Origin: Acidobacteriota bacterium
GTDB lineage: Bacteria > Acidobacteriota > Blastocatellia > RBC074
Direction of reading: 5' to 3'
Length of the DNA: 33,307 nt
NCBI GenBank assembly: GCA_016789605.1
Contig: JAEUQO010000214.1
Location: forward strand, 1 to 33,307
Position 1 is the first letter of the stretch. Every line of letters begins with the position of its first letter. The notes below the pieces were generated by a model. The model searched no databases. It worked only from the letters and a program-made list of their open reading frames with translations, and had not been told where the DNA came from. Shown one piece after another: positions 9,941 to 20,519 of the stretch. Made by a program: the position numbers and the translations under genes.

Positions 9941-11860
9941 ATGAAACGCATCATCGTCGGCACAGCAGGCCACATTGATCACGGCAAAACTTCGCTCGTC
10001 AAAGCGCTGACGGGCGTCAATACCGATCGCTGGAAAGAGGAACAGGAACGCGGCATTACGATAGACATCGGGTTTGCCGACCTGACCGTCGGCGACGTGC
10101 ATTTCGGCTTTGTGGACGTGCCGGGGCACGAACGCTTCGTCAAAAACATGCTGGCCGGCGCGCACGGCATTGATCTGGTCATGCTCGTCGTGGCCGCCGA
10201 CGAAAGCGTGATGCCGCAAACGCGCGAGCATTTCGACATCTGCCGCCTGCTCGAAGTCAAAGCCGGTTTGATCGTCATCACCAAAACCGATCTGGTCGAA
10301 GAAGAATTTGCCGATCTGGTCGAAGCCGAAGTGCGCGAATTTGTCGCCGGATCGTTTTTGGCCGAAGCGCCAGTTGTGCGCGTCAGTGCGCGGTCAGGGC
10401 AGGGAATCGAAGAGTTGAAACGAACGCTGGCGACGTTGGCGGCACGCGTGCAATTGCGCGACGACGAAGCCGTGGCACGATTGCCCATTGACCGCGTCTT
10501 TACGATCAAAGGATTTGGCACGGTCGTGACCGGAACACTGATCGCCGGGCAAATTCAAGCTGGAGACGAATTGGAGTTGCTGCCCGCTGACGGACGCCGC
10601 ACACGTGCGCGCAGTTTGCAAGTACACGGGCAAACCACCCAAACGGCGCGCGCCGGCGAACGCACGGCCATCAACGTACAGGGCCTGGAAGTTGCCGAAA
10701 TCACGCGCGGACAGGTGCTTGTGCCTGCGGGCCGGTTACAGGCGACTTCGATGCTCGATGTGCGGTTGCAATTGCTGCCGTCTGCGCCGCGCACATTGCG
10801 TTCGCGCGCGCGCGTGCATTTGCACCTCGGTACGGCTGAAGTCCTGGCGCGCGTGGTGTTGCTGGGCCAGAGCGAATTGGCTGCGGGCGGATCGTGTTTT
10901 GCGCAACTGCGTCTGGAAGCGCCCGTGCTGGCCTTACCCGGCGATCATTTCATTGTGCGCAGCTATTCGCCGACGATCACCATCGGCGGCGGTGTCGTGG
11001 TTGACGCTTTGCCACGCAAACATCGCTGGCGTGACGGCGCGCAGGTCGTTGCTCAGCTCGGCAACTTGCGCGCGGCTGATGAACACGAGCGCATCGCGCT
11101 GTTAATTGAAATGGCAGGTGAACATGGCCTGACGCACGCGCACATTGCCGCGCGCAGCGGCGCGCCCGATGCCGTGATCAAACAGGCGGCAGAGGCGGCA
11201 CTGAAAGCCCGTCGCGCGGTGGCGGTGACCAGCACGCCGTTGTTTTTGCTGGCGCGCACCGCATTTGACGAATTGGCCAAACAAGTACGCGCGCAGCTCA
11301 AAACGTTTCACCAGAAACAGCCATTGGCCGCCGGAATGGGCCGCGAAGAAATACGCGAGAAAATCTTTGCGCACCTTGCGCCTGAGATCTTTCGCGCGGT
11401 GATTGCGCAATTGGCAGAACGCAACGAAGTCGTGGCTGAAAAAGATTTGCTTCGCCTGGCTACGCATCGCGTGGCGCTGTCTGCCGAAGAGCAAGCTGCC
11501 AAAGACCACCTGGCCGACGTGTTTGCGCGCGCCGGGTTGCAGCCGATGTCGTTGGAAGACGCCATCGCCCAGGCCGCGCCGCAATTTGGTATTGACCAGC
11601 AACGGGCACAACGTTTTGCGCAAATGCTGATCAACAGCGGCGAACTGGTGCGCGTGGCGGAATTGATTTTTCACCGGCAAGCGCTCGAAGCTTTGCGCCC
11701 CACGTTGCAGCAATACAAGGCGCAACACGGCGCAAAACTGGATGTCGGCGCGTTTAAGGATTTGACCGGGATTTCGCGCAAGTATGCGATTCCGCTGTTG
11801 GAGTATCTGGATCGTCAGCGCGTAACGCGTCGCGTCGGTGATGCGCGCGAAATTCTTTGA
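9941..11860 (+). CDS. selB: Selenocysteine-specific elongation factor SelB
   Basis: 639 residues, normal for SelB. SelB is a cytoplasmic GTPase that carries Sec-tRNA to UGA codons followed by a SECIS hairpin. The GTPase domain begins at the N-terminus: G-H-I-D-H-G-K-T-S (residues 10-18), the switch region R-G-I-T-I-D-I-G-F (38-46), D-V-P-G-H (59-63) and T-K-T-D (114-117). EF-Tu-like domains II and III follow to about residue 345, then winged-helix repeats that bind the SECIS RNA. The start at 9941 ([11 protein letters not shown]) matches the family; an upstream in-frame ATG at 9851 would add 30 residues unlike SelB. No strong ribosome-binding site is visible. It is divergent from the TamB/Omp85 gene. 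No selA, selD or tRNA-Sec gene was found in the window. Confidence 0.95.
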   Translation: MKRIIVGTAGHIDHGKTSLVKALTGVNTDRWKEEQERGITIDIGFADLTVGDVHFGFVDVPGHERFVKNMLAGAHGIDLVMLVVAADESVMPQTREHFDICRLLEVKAGLIVITKTDLVEEEFADLVEAEVREFVAGSFLAEAPVVRVSARSGQGIEELKRTLATLAARVQLRDDEAVARLPIDRVFTIKGFGTVVTGTLIAGQIQAGDELELLPADGRRTRARSLQVHGQTTQTARAGERTAINVQGLEVAEITRGQVLVPAGRLQATSMLDVRLQLLPSAPRTLRSRARVHLHLGTAEVLARVVLLGQSELAAGGSCFAQLRLEAPVLALPGDHFIVRSYSPTITIGGGVVVDALPRKHRWRDGAQVVAQLGNLRAADEHERIALLIEMAGEHGLTHAHIAARSGAPDAVIKQAAEAALKARRAVAVTSTPLFLLARTAFDELAKQVRAQLKTFHQKQPLAAGMGREEIREKIFAHLAPEIFRAVIAQLAERNEVVAEKDLLRLATHRVALSAEEQAAKDHLADVFARAGLQPMSLEDAIAQAAPQFGIDQQRAQRFAQMLINSGELVRVAELIFHRQALEALRPTLQQYKAQHGAKLDVGAFKDLTGISRKYAIPLLEYLDRQRVTRRVGDAREIL

Positions 11861-11883
11861 GCCGACGCGGTAATTGTTTTTCC

Positions 11884-11908
11884 GGCTCGACCGATGGTCG
11901 GTTGAGCC
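11884..11908 (+). terminator. Hairpin after selB, weak terminator candidate
   Basis: GGCTCGACCGA-TGG-TCGGTTGAGCC: an 11-bp stem with one G-U pair and a 3-base loop, 23 bases after the selB stop codon. The following bases, GTTTGCC, are only slightly T-rich, so termination may be partial or the hairpin may act in RNA stability. Confidence 0.4.
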
Positions 11909-11988
11909 GTTTGCCCAACATTGCGCCAAGCTGTTTGCGGCTTGGTTTCGCTCATCAAATTCGTCCAACCGTAAAGAGGAACACCCAA

Positions 11989-13488
<1,500 letters not shown>

Positions 13489-13511
13489 GCTTCAACCGAA
13501 GGCAGAATAGA

Positions 13512-13566
13512 CGTGGTGAACAGAATGCTCGCTGTGAATGGCTTTCTGTTCACCACGCAATTTTTT
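13512..13566 (+). terminator. Intrinsic terminator after the esterase gene
   Basis: Perfect 14-bp stem, left arm CGTGGTGAACAGAA (13512-13525) and right arm TTCTGTTCACCACG (13544-13557), with an 18-base loop, followed by CAA and six T (13561-13566). It lies 24 bases after the esterase stop codon and just before the truncated SDR copy. Confidence 0.8.
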
Positions 13567-13574
13567 ACTTTGCG

Positions 13575-13673
13575 GGAGTCCAGAATGCGATTTGCCAACC
13601 AGATAGCGATTGTGACCGGCGGCGGCGGCGAAATCGGACGCGCGACGGCTTTGCGTTTGGCGCGCGAAGGCGC
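13575..13673 (+). repeat. Left copy of the 99-bp direct repeat flanking the RHS island
   Basis: Matches 25065-25163 base for base except G/T at 13602/25092 and C/T at 13641/25131. It begins at the GGAG ribosome-binding site and ends 89 bases into the SDR coding sequence. The sequences outside the two copies differ completely on both sides. Confidence 0.95.
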
Positions 13674-13797
13674 AATGACATTCCCACACAACCTCGCCAT
13701 CGGCAGGCTTGGCGCGTTAGCGCTCCGTTGGTGGAAAGAAAGCGCTTTGGTTACGACCCTGCCATCTTCGACTTCAATTATGAGGGAGGTTCTGTAA
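13585..13797 (+). pseudogene. 5' stub of an SDR oxidoreductase gene
   Basis: The first 29 to 30 codons ([18 protein letters not shown] ...) are the Rossmann beta-alpha start of a short-chain dehydrogenase, almost identical to the intact gene at 25075. Identity stops abruptly at 13673. The frame then runs through unrelated sequence to a stop at 13797, so no catalytic Ser/Tyr/Lys is present. The ribosome-binding site GGAG is intact 6 bases upstream, so a short peptide could still be made. This is evidently the original 5' end of the SDR locus, cut from the rest of its gene by the 11.4-kb island. Confidence 0.85.
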
Positions 13798-14052
13798 GAG
13801 ATGTTGTCCTGTGCCAGATGTAGAAAAATTACAATAGCTTATCGTTGCTAAAAGTGTAGAATTTTTCTCTTGATAATGCAGGGGCGGGGGAGGTAATATT
13901 CGTTTTCTCAAAAAAAACTGCAAGAAAATACACAAAGCCCTTCTGATTTGATAGTTGAATTCCCGGTTTTCCTCAACCGACAACTGCCAACCATTTCCCG
14001 TTGTTTTTGAATTGAGTTTCGTCATCAGGCAAAAGCGGCTTTGCCCCGTTCT

Positions 14053-14110
14053 GGTTTTTGCCTGAGAGAGTGCAAAAACCCTGTCATCACTGGCCGGTGA
14101 CGACAGGGTT
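14053..14110 (+). promoter_or_regulatory. Two mutually exclusive hairpins in the RHS leader
   Basis: Hairpin A is GGTTTTTGC (14053-14061) with GCAAAAACC (14072-14080), 9 bp perfect. Hairpin B is AACCCTGTC (14077-14085) with GACAGGGTT (14102-14110), extended inward by TCAC/GTGA around one mismatch. Both need bases 14077-14080, so only one can form. Hairpin B has no T-run, so this is not a standard terminator. Attenuation or RNA-based control of the large RHS gene is possible, but no ligand class is recognised. Confidence 0.35.
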
Positions 14111-14177
14111 ATGGCGACAATGCATTTACTGACTACCTGACGGCAGCTTTGCGATGCACTGCCTGAACCGCAAACAT

Positions 14178-14212
14178 CCTAGCTCCGAAGGCTGTCAGCA
14201 ATCAACTAGGAG
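14178..14212 (+). promoter_or_regulatory. Possible hairpin hiding the RHS ribosome-binding site
   Basis: CCTAG at 14178-14182 can pair with CTAGG at 14206-14210, which overlaps the ribosome-binding site AGGAG (14208-14212) lying 6 bases before the RHS ATG. A competing pairing, CTGAC near 14138 with GTCAG near 14193, would free or reshape this region. Five base pairs is short; treat as a candidate for translational control. Confidence 0.3.
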
Positions 14213-14218
14213 TTTGAT

Positions 14219-17200
14219 ATGTCAAAAACTAAAATCATCGCCCCTGGCTCGGTATTACATTCCTCTCTAAAACGTGCAGTAAGCATCGTTTTGATTCTCG
14301 TATTGATTTCAAACCAACTGCTGGCCGCTCCGCAAATGCCACAAATGCTAGTGGGCGCTGCCGCTACAACATGGCAGGATGCGCGTTTTTGGCTGTATGC
14401 AAATGGCTGGATGACCGCCTTGGCAGCAATTCAAGGGAAAATCTCTGATAAGCCAACCAAACCGAATCCTAAACAGCAGGAAACACAAGAAGAGCGAAAC
14501 GCTCGTGTCTTCCGAATTCAAATTTTTCCTGATAATGCGATCGTTCCAACCGGCGAACCAATAACTTTTTCCGCCATTGCTTATGACCAGAACAACAATC
14601 CAATTGGCGGAGTACAGTTCAAGTGGAGCGGCAATGATGAAGGCCGTGGCCGCGAAATGAGCATCTCACCGCGGGGAGTTTTTGCGTCCCCTGTCGCTGG
14701 AAAGTACAACATTCGTGTTGAAGGCGCTGGTCGTCGGACGCACACCAAGGTGACTGTGGTTGGCGCAACTATCAAACCAGATTCGAAAAAAGGCGATCCC
14801 ACACACACCAAACCAACTTCAACGCGTGATTTACCAATTCGAACATCGCAAACTTCATACTTGAAGCCAAGTAACCGAACCCTCCAAGGCAAAATGGCAT
14901 ACGCGGGTAAGTCTGCAACGGCTTTGAGGGCCACAAAGAGTGCGATAACGCGCGCGCCAATGTTGTTTCAATCTGGTGATCCTTATGGTTGGAATGACAA
15001 CAATTACATGACCGCTGATGATAGCGGCGCGGAGCGGGGCGATATGCCAGGGCATTCAGCTGATGGCGGCGCGGGGAGCGGTAACTTTCAATTTTCTGCC
15101 CCAGTGTTTGGCCTCGATGGACGTGGGATAGATCTATCCTTAGCACTCAGCTATAACTCCCGCGTCTGGCATAAAGCCGGGTCAGAAATCACTTTCGACA
15201 TTGATCGTGATTGGCCCGCACCTGGCTGGTCCTTAGGTTTCGGGAAGATTATCAGCATGGGTACATCATCGGGTTATATGATGATTGATGTTGACGGCAC
15301 CCGGCACGGTTATACCGGAACCGTCAACAATTACAGCAGTGGCGGGTATAGCTGGCAGCAATTCAACGGTTACACCGTTGATGGAACGTTCATTGACTAT
15401 TTCGTTTCCGGCAGTGTTCAGGGTGTGCCGAGTTACGCTTCGGTGAAGTTGGCCAATGGGACAATAATCACATACGGTGCATCGGGCGATAATGCCGTCT
15501 ATCCGACGCAGATTCTCGATCCAAACGGCAATTACACCACAATCACCTACGTCAATAATCAAGGGCCGCGCATCAACACCGTCACCGAAACTTTAGGCCG
15601 CGTAGTCCAATTCCATTACGACTCGAACAACCTGCTCACGGCGATTACCGCTCCCGGTTTCAACACAGGAACGACGCGCGAGCTTGTTCGGCTGCAATAC
15701 CAGCAACATACGCTCAGCTACAACTACACGACAAATCCAACGCCAAAGGTGCGCACTGGGACAGTCTGGCTGGTCAAAGCCATCTACTACCCAGCCACCG
15801 CGACCGGCTATTGGTTTGGCGAAAACGATTCTTATTCGAGCTATGGCATGCTCAGGCGCATTATTGAACATCGTGGGATGACCTTCAGCGGTGCGGCCGT
15901 GACCAGTCAGGGAACGATCACCGCAGGGACAATATCACGCGAAGTTGCTTACAATTATCCGCAAAACCCCGACTACACGTTGACTGACGCCCCGACTTAT
16001 ACGGAAATGAAAGAACAATGGGCCGGGATGGATCCCGGCGCGCCGGGGATTACAAATGGCTGGGCCGTAACTGCATTCAGTGTGGTTGAAGAAACATCGA
16101 ACGCCCGTCGCCGCACAACCATAACCAGACCGGATGGAACTAAGCACGTCCAGTATGCCTACATCCTGCCGGGTAATTATCAGGATGGTCTGGTTTTTTA
16201 CGACAAAATCTGCACCAACGGGATGAACTGCGAATACAACGATCCGGGATTGCGAGCATCATCCGTCACTTGGGAACAAGGCGCATACTCATCTCCCCGC
16301 CCGTCATTCACGCACACTTATTACCGGCCAAACCAAACGCCGCGCCTGACTTCGTTTACCTACGGTTCGTCATACAATCAGGTGACTGAAACGAAGGAGT
16401 ATGATTACGATGGAAATCTTTACCGGAAGACCGTCAACGAATATGAAAACTCATCCGGTTACATCAACCGGCATATTTTCAACCTTGTCAAAAATACCGA
16501 AGTCCGCGACGCTGCCGGCAATCGCATCGCCCGCACGGAATACCTTTATGACGGCGGCACGCTGGCCGACGCGCCGAACGTCACGCAGCACAGCCTTATT
16601 TACGATCCTTACGATCCCGGCTATCAGAACTGCGGCTGGGTTTGGAACGAACAGTTGCAGGATTACGAATATCAGTGCAACTGGGTTTACGATTATGATC
16701 CGGCGACCGACAAGCGAGGTTTAGTGACCGAAGTAAAACGGTTTGCGGACGCTCTTAGTTTGAACGGCGCGATTACAGAAACTCGCGCTTACGACAAGAC
16801 TGGCAATTTGCGCACTGCCTCGACCGCCTGCTGCGAACAATCCAGCTTCACTTACACGATCAACACGCAGTTCGCTTGGCCGGAAAACCAGAAAAGCGGC
16901 TCGCCGTCCGATCCCAATCTGCAAAACACAACCAGCGCCGTTTACAGCTTCAACACCGGCCTGGTCACTCAGACGACCGACACCAATGGCCGCACCTCGA
17001 TTACTCAGTACTACGCCAGCACGACGCGTCCTCAATACACTTGGTCGCCGACCGGAGCTTACACGCATCACGTTTACGACGACGGCGGATTGATTGTTTA
17101 TGACCGCGCATACGATTCCCTCGGTTCGCTCAGTTCGGGCAGCGATAAATACCTGGACGGTTATGGCCGCGTTCACGGCGAGGTCGCTTATGGCGCAGGA

Positions 17201-20095
17201 CTCGTGCTCGACATCGTAAACACAAAATTCGATGCGCTTGGCCGAGTCTGGAAACAGACACGACCGTACCGTTATGGCGATACTCCGCAATGGTACGAAA
17301 ATCAATACGACGCTCTCGACCGGATTACACAAACCACTACCGTCATCAACAGCCAGACTGAATATCTCACCCGGCGATATTACGACGACGATGCGACCGC
17401 GCCGAGCGCCGCTGTTTCCGGCGGCAAAGGCAACACGGCGTTGGTAAAAGACCAGTGGAATCGCGAACGGTGGGCGAGGTTCGATTGGGATAACCGCCTG
17501 ATTGAAATCATCGAACCAGACCCGTCGGGGAGCGGGGCTGTCGCCTCCAACGGTTTGCGCACGGAATATCAATATGACGTTTTGGGCAACCTGACCAGAA
17601 CGATTCAGGGTGATCAGGAACGCATCTTCAAATTCGATTCGTTAAGCCGCCTGACTCGGCAAAAACTTGCCGAACGGAGCGCGACGTTGAATGAGGCCGG
17701 AACGCACGTCGGCAGCGGTCAATGGAGCGATGTTTTCACTTACGACTCACGCTCGAATCTGACTCAGCACGTGGATGCGCGCGGCGTAGTGACCACGTTC
17801 AATTACAACAATGACCCGCTCAACCGTTTGCAATCGGTCAGCTACAACAAGAGCGGAGCGCCACAGGCCGCCTCGATCATTGACGCTGCAACTGTCAATT
17901 ACGCCTACGAAACCAGCAATGACCTCACCCGCATCAAACAAATCACCGACGGCGCTGGCACAGTAGCTCTGACTTATGATGTCGAAGGGCGGCTCTGTAA
18001 AGAAAAACGGACTTTCAGCGGGCGGACGAGCTACCCGTTGGAAAGCGAATTTCTCTATGACACGCTTGATCGCGTCAAAGAGATCAAATATCCGAAACAA
18101 TACGGCGTGACCGGAACGCCGCAAAAAATCGTGCAGGTGACATATGACGAAGCCAGCCGGTTGAAATCATTGACCTATGACAGTCAATCCTTTGCTTCGC
18201 TGATCGCTTATAACGCCGCCAGCCAGACCACCTCGCTGAATGTAGGCAGCAATGCGGGCAATCAGTTGAGCGAGACTTATACCTATGACCCGGCTACCGG
18301 ATTGCTGACCAATCAGAAAGTGCTCAAGGCCAGTGCGGCGCAACTTGATCTCAACTACGATTACCTGAAACCGGGCACGACGGTCGGGCGCACAGGCCAA
18401 CTGACGCGCATCACCAACATTCTGGACCAGAACAAGAACAAGTATTATCAGTACGACGCGCTGGGCCGTCTGTTGAAGGTCAACAGCGGCAGCGACCCGG
18501 TCAACAACGCGCAATGGTGGCAGCAATACAGCTACGACCGTTACGGCAACCGGACGATGGTCGAAAAAGGCGGCTCGCAGGCAGGAACTGTGCGGCTGGA
18601 TGCGGCGGCGGCAAGCAATTCGGTCAACCAGTTCACGCTCAGTTACACGGACGGGCAAGGCAAGACGCTGACCAATCGAATCACCAGCGCCAATTACACG
18701 TATGACGACGCGGGCAACCAAACGAAAGGACAGACGGAAAACGGCGACTTCAACCAGTATCAATACGATGCCGCCGGGCGTTTGGCGAAGGTGCTCAACG
18801 CGGCAGGCACGGCGACGATTGCGGAATACGGCTACGGCGCGAACAACCAGCGGTTGAAGCAGGTGGAATACGGAGGTTCGGGCAGCGCGACGACCTATTT
18901 CGCCTGGAATGGCGATGCGGTGATCGCCGAATACACCGAACCGAGCGGGCAATCGGCGCTGACTTGGTCGAAGAGTTATGTGTACCTGGGCGGTCGTTTG
19001 CTGGCGACGGAAACCGGCGCAGCTACTCACTTCCATCACCCTGATCGTCTGGGGACGCGGTTTGTGACGAACGCCGCAAACAGCAACACGGTTGCGGAAC
19101 AGACAACGCTGCCATTCGGACGCGCTTTGGACGCGGAATCAAGCGGAGCGGTGACGAACCGCCGCTTCACCAGCTACGACCGGTCGGCGACGACGGGGAT
19201 GGATTACGCGGTGAATCGGTTCTACAACTCCGCGCAAGGGCGATTCACTCAGGTTGATCCCATTGGAATGAGTGCGGTGAGCCTCAGCAATCCGCAATCA
19301 CTGAACCTGTACGGCTACTGCGAGAACGATCCGATCAATCACGTTGACCCTGATGGCTTGTTTTTAGGAAAGCTGTTTGGCTGGATCGGAAATGCCATTA
19401 AGAAAGTCGCTAAAGTGTTTGCCGTGGTTCTGGCAGTTGCTGCAGTGCTGGCCTTCAGTTTTGGATTTCCTGCCATCGGAGTAGCGGCTCTGATTGGGTC
19501 AGGCATCTACGCAGCGATTGGATGGGGCAGCGGCAAGTTGTCGGAATTTGCCGGAGCCTTTTTAGGTACGTTAAGCAAAGGCGGCAATTTCAGGACACCG
19601 CCAATCAATGGTGGAGCCAGTGTTAGTGGAGTAAGCAATTTTCTGCAGCAGAATAGAAGGCCATTACCGCCATTTTATGGTGTAGTCAGGCGTCTGGCTA
19701 TTTCGGCTATTAGGGCTATCAATGCAAGGTCTAGGAGGCAAAATATGGAATACGGAGGTGAAATTTGTCGTGACGCTAATGGTCGTATTTACTCGACACC
19801 TGCGAGAATAGGGTCAGTAGCTGGATTCAACCCACAGCCTTGTCCTAATGGTGAACAAAAGGTTGGTCAGTGGCATACCCATGGAGGAAACGATCCCAGA
19901 TATGACAATGAGAATTTTTCGGGAATATTCGGTGGTCAAAGGGGCGATATTCCGTGGGCAGAAAGAAACGGGTTACCTTTGTTTCTTGGAACGCCTGGGC
20001 GCCAAATCAAAGTTTACATTCCAGATAGCTCTATCTATCAAGGACCATCTATTTATGGTGGTAGATTTATTACCTTCAAGGAGAGAACCCCATGA
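14219..20095 (+). CDS. Secreted RHS/YD-repeat protein with DUF4329-like C-terminal toxin domain
   Basis: 1958 residues. A signal peptide or anchor covers about residues 1-42. An Ig-like domain lies at about 98-182 (I-F-P-D-N-A-I-V-P-T-G-E-P-I-T-F start). Many YD repeats fill about 280-1635 (pattern Y-D-x-x-G-R/N-L, as Y-D-A-L-G-R-L and Y-D-R-Y-G-N-R). The RHS-associated core ends at D-P-D-G-L-F (about 1713). RHS shells enclose a C-terminal toxin released at this boundary. The last 245 residues are variable: a hydrophobic region (about 1730-1775), then a domain with E-Y-G-G-E-I-C, W-H-T-H-G (near 1886) and E-N-F-S-G (near 1898), which fits DUF4329; the H-x-H ... S arrangement recalls JAMM metalloproteases, but activity is not shown. 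The ATG at 14219 has AGGAG 6 bases upstream. The toxin end is AT-richer than the shell. The stop overlaps the next gene's start. Confidence 0.92.
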   Translation: MSKTKIIAPGSVLHSSLKRAVSIVLILVLISNQLLAAPQMPQMLVGAAATTWQDARFWLYANGWMTALAAIQGKISDKPTKPNPKQQETQEERNARVFRIQIFPDNAIVPTGEPITFSAIAYDQNNNPIGGVQFKWSGNDEGRGREMSISPRGVFASPVAGKYNIRVEGAGRRTHTKVTVVGATIKPDSKKGDPTHTKPTSTRDLPIRTSQTSYLKPSNRTLQGKMAYAGKSATALRATKSAITRAPMLFQSGDPYGWNDNNYMTADDSGAERGDMPGHSADGGAGSGNFQFSAPVFGLDGRGIDLSLALSYNSRVWHKAGSEITFDIDRDWPAPGWSLGFGKIISMGTSSGYMMIDVDGTRHGYTGTVNNYSSGGYSWQQFNGYTVDGTFIDYFVSGSVQGVPSYASVKLANGTIITYGASGDNAVYPTQILDPNGNYTTITYVNNQGPRINTVTETLGRVVQFHYDSNNLLTAITAPGFNTGTTRELVRLQYQQHTLSYNYTTNPTPKVRTGTVWLVKAIYYPATATGYWFGENDSYSSYGMLRRIIEHRGMTFSGAAVTSQGTITAGTISREVAYNYPQNPDYTLTDAPTYTEMKEQWAGMDPGAPGITNGWAVTAFSVVEETSNARRRTTITRPDGTKHVQYAYILPGNYQDGLVFYDKICTNGMNCEYNDPGLRASSVTWEQGAYSSPRPSFTHTYYRPNQTPRLTSFTYGSSYNQVTETKEYDYDGNLYRKTVNEYENSSGYINRHIFNLVKNTEVRDAAGNRIARTEYLYDGGTLADAPNVTQHSLIYDPYDPGYQNCGWVWNEQLQDYEYQCNWVYDYDPATDKRGLVTEVKRFADALSLNGAITETRAYDKTGNLRTASTACCEQSSFTYTINTQFAWPENQKSGSPSDPNLQNTTSAVYSFNTGLVTQTTDTNGRTSITQYYASTTRPQYTWSPTGAYTHHVYDDGGLIVYDRAYDSLGSLSSGSDKYLDGYGRVHGEVAYGAGLVLDIVNTKFDALGRVWKQTRPYRYGDTPQWYENQYDALDRITQTTTVINSQTEYLTRRYYDDDATAPSAAVSGGKGNTALVKDQWNRERWARFDWDNRLIEIIEPDPSGSGAVASNGLRTEYQYDVLGNLTRTIQGDQERIFKFDSLSRLTRQKLAERSATLNEAGTHVGSGQWSDVFTYDSRSNLTQHVDARGVVTTFNYNNDPLNRLQSVSYNKSGAPQAASIIDAATVNYAYETSNDLTRIKQITDGAGTVALTYDVEGRLCKEKRTFSGRTSYPLESEFLYDTLDRVKEIKYPKQYGVTGTPQKIVQVTYDEASRLKSLTYDSQSFASLIAYNAASQTTSLNVGSNAGNQLSETYTYDPATGLLTNQKVLKASAAQLDLNYDYLKPGTTVGRTGQLTRITNILDQNKNKYYQYDALGRLLKVNSGSDPVNNAQWWQQYSYDRYGNRTMVEKGGSQAGTVRLDAAAASNSVNQFTLSYTDGQGKTLTNRITSANYTYDDAGNQTKGQTENGDFNQYQYDAAGRLAKVLNAAGTATIAEYGYGANNQRLKQVEYGGSGSATTYFAWNGDAVIAEYTEPSGQSALTWSKSYVYLGGRLLATETGAATHFHHPDRLGTRFVTNAANSNTVAEQTTLPFGRALDAESSGAVTNRRFTSYDRSATTGMDYAVNRFYNSAQGRFTQVDPIGMSAVSLSNPQSLNLYGYCENDPINHVDPDGLFLGKLFGWIGNAIKKVAKVFAVVLAVAAVLAFSFGFPAIGVAALIGSGIYAAIGWGSGKLSEFAGAFLGTLSKGGNFRTPPINGGASVSGVSNFLQQNRRPLPPFYGVVRRLAISAIRAINARSRRQNMEYGGEICRDANGRIYSTPARIGSVAGFNPQPCPNGEQKVGQWHTHGGNDPRYDNENFSGIFGGQRGDIPWAERNGLPLFLGTPGRQIKVYIPDSSIYQGPSIYGGRFITFKERTP

Positions 20096-20508
20096 AAATT
20101 GGACTTACAATATATAGCTTGATCATACTGCTGAGCATTATGTCCGTGGGTTCATGCGTCCAAGGTGAGCGCCTGAACCCACAAAAGAAAAACATAAGAG
20201 ATGGTGAAAAACCATTGAAAGATGAAATGTTACCTTTAAGAAATATACCTGGCGAGTACATGCGGGCTTTTTTGTCGGCCCATGAAGCTTTCCTTGCTGA
20301 TAACGAGATACCAGTGCAAAAAAAGAGAATACAAAACTATGAGGTTTCGTTCAGTGAGGAGGAGAAGCTAATCAAGGTTTACTTCTCGGCGAAGAGAAAG
20401 CCAGGAGAATTAGATTCTCTTGGTGGAGAATCAGAGTTGGGGAAAGACGTGTACTACCTGATAGATCAGATCAATTTTAAAGTTCTGTCAAAAAAGTTCA
20501 TGAAATAA
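20092..20508 (+). CDS. Small lipoprotein, likely immunity protein of the RHS toxin
   Basis: 138 residues. The N-terminus is a lipoprotein signal: a hydrophobic stretch I-Y-S-L-I-I-L-L-S-I-M followed by lipobox V-G-S-C with Cys about residue 22. The mature part is charged with no membrane helix. The ATG shares bases with the RHS stop (ATGA overlap at 20092-20095), and GGAGAG lies a few bases upstream, so it is translated with the toxin gene. A small gene directly after an RHS C-terminus is the standard place for an immunity protein, and a lipid anchor would put it in the periplasm or envelope. No family was recognised; the immunity role is inferred from position. Base composition is AT-rich, unlike the flanking chromosome, which points to acquired DNA. 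Confidence 0.75.
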   Translation: MKIGLTIYSLIILLSIMSVGSCVQGERLNPQKKNIRDGEKPLKDEMLPLRNIPGEYMRAFLSAHEAFLADNEIPVQKKRIQNYEVSFSEEEKLIKVYFSAKRKPGELDSLGGESELGKDVYYLIDQINFKVLSKKFMK

Positions 20509-20519
20509 GTAGCTATTGA

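Larger units (their letters stand above)
13798..14218 (+). other. Long AT-rich leader of the RHS gene
   Basis: 421 bases without a convincing gene, markedly more AT-rich than the chromosome to the left. The first 26 bases finish a possible coding remnant. I could not place -35/-10 boxes with confidence (a TTGCTA/GATAAT pair near 13845-13877 has a 21-base spacer, too long). The last 170 bases hold several hairpins, listed separately, ending at the RHS start. Confidence 0.5.

Noticed and set aside
14130..14212. Resemblance of the RHS leader (GCAAAC ... CCGAAGG ... GTCAGCAATCAACTAGG) to the c-di-GMP-I riboswitch core
   Set aside because: Only scattered bases agree, the second helical domain is missing because the start codon follows at once, and the GNRA loop is absent.
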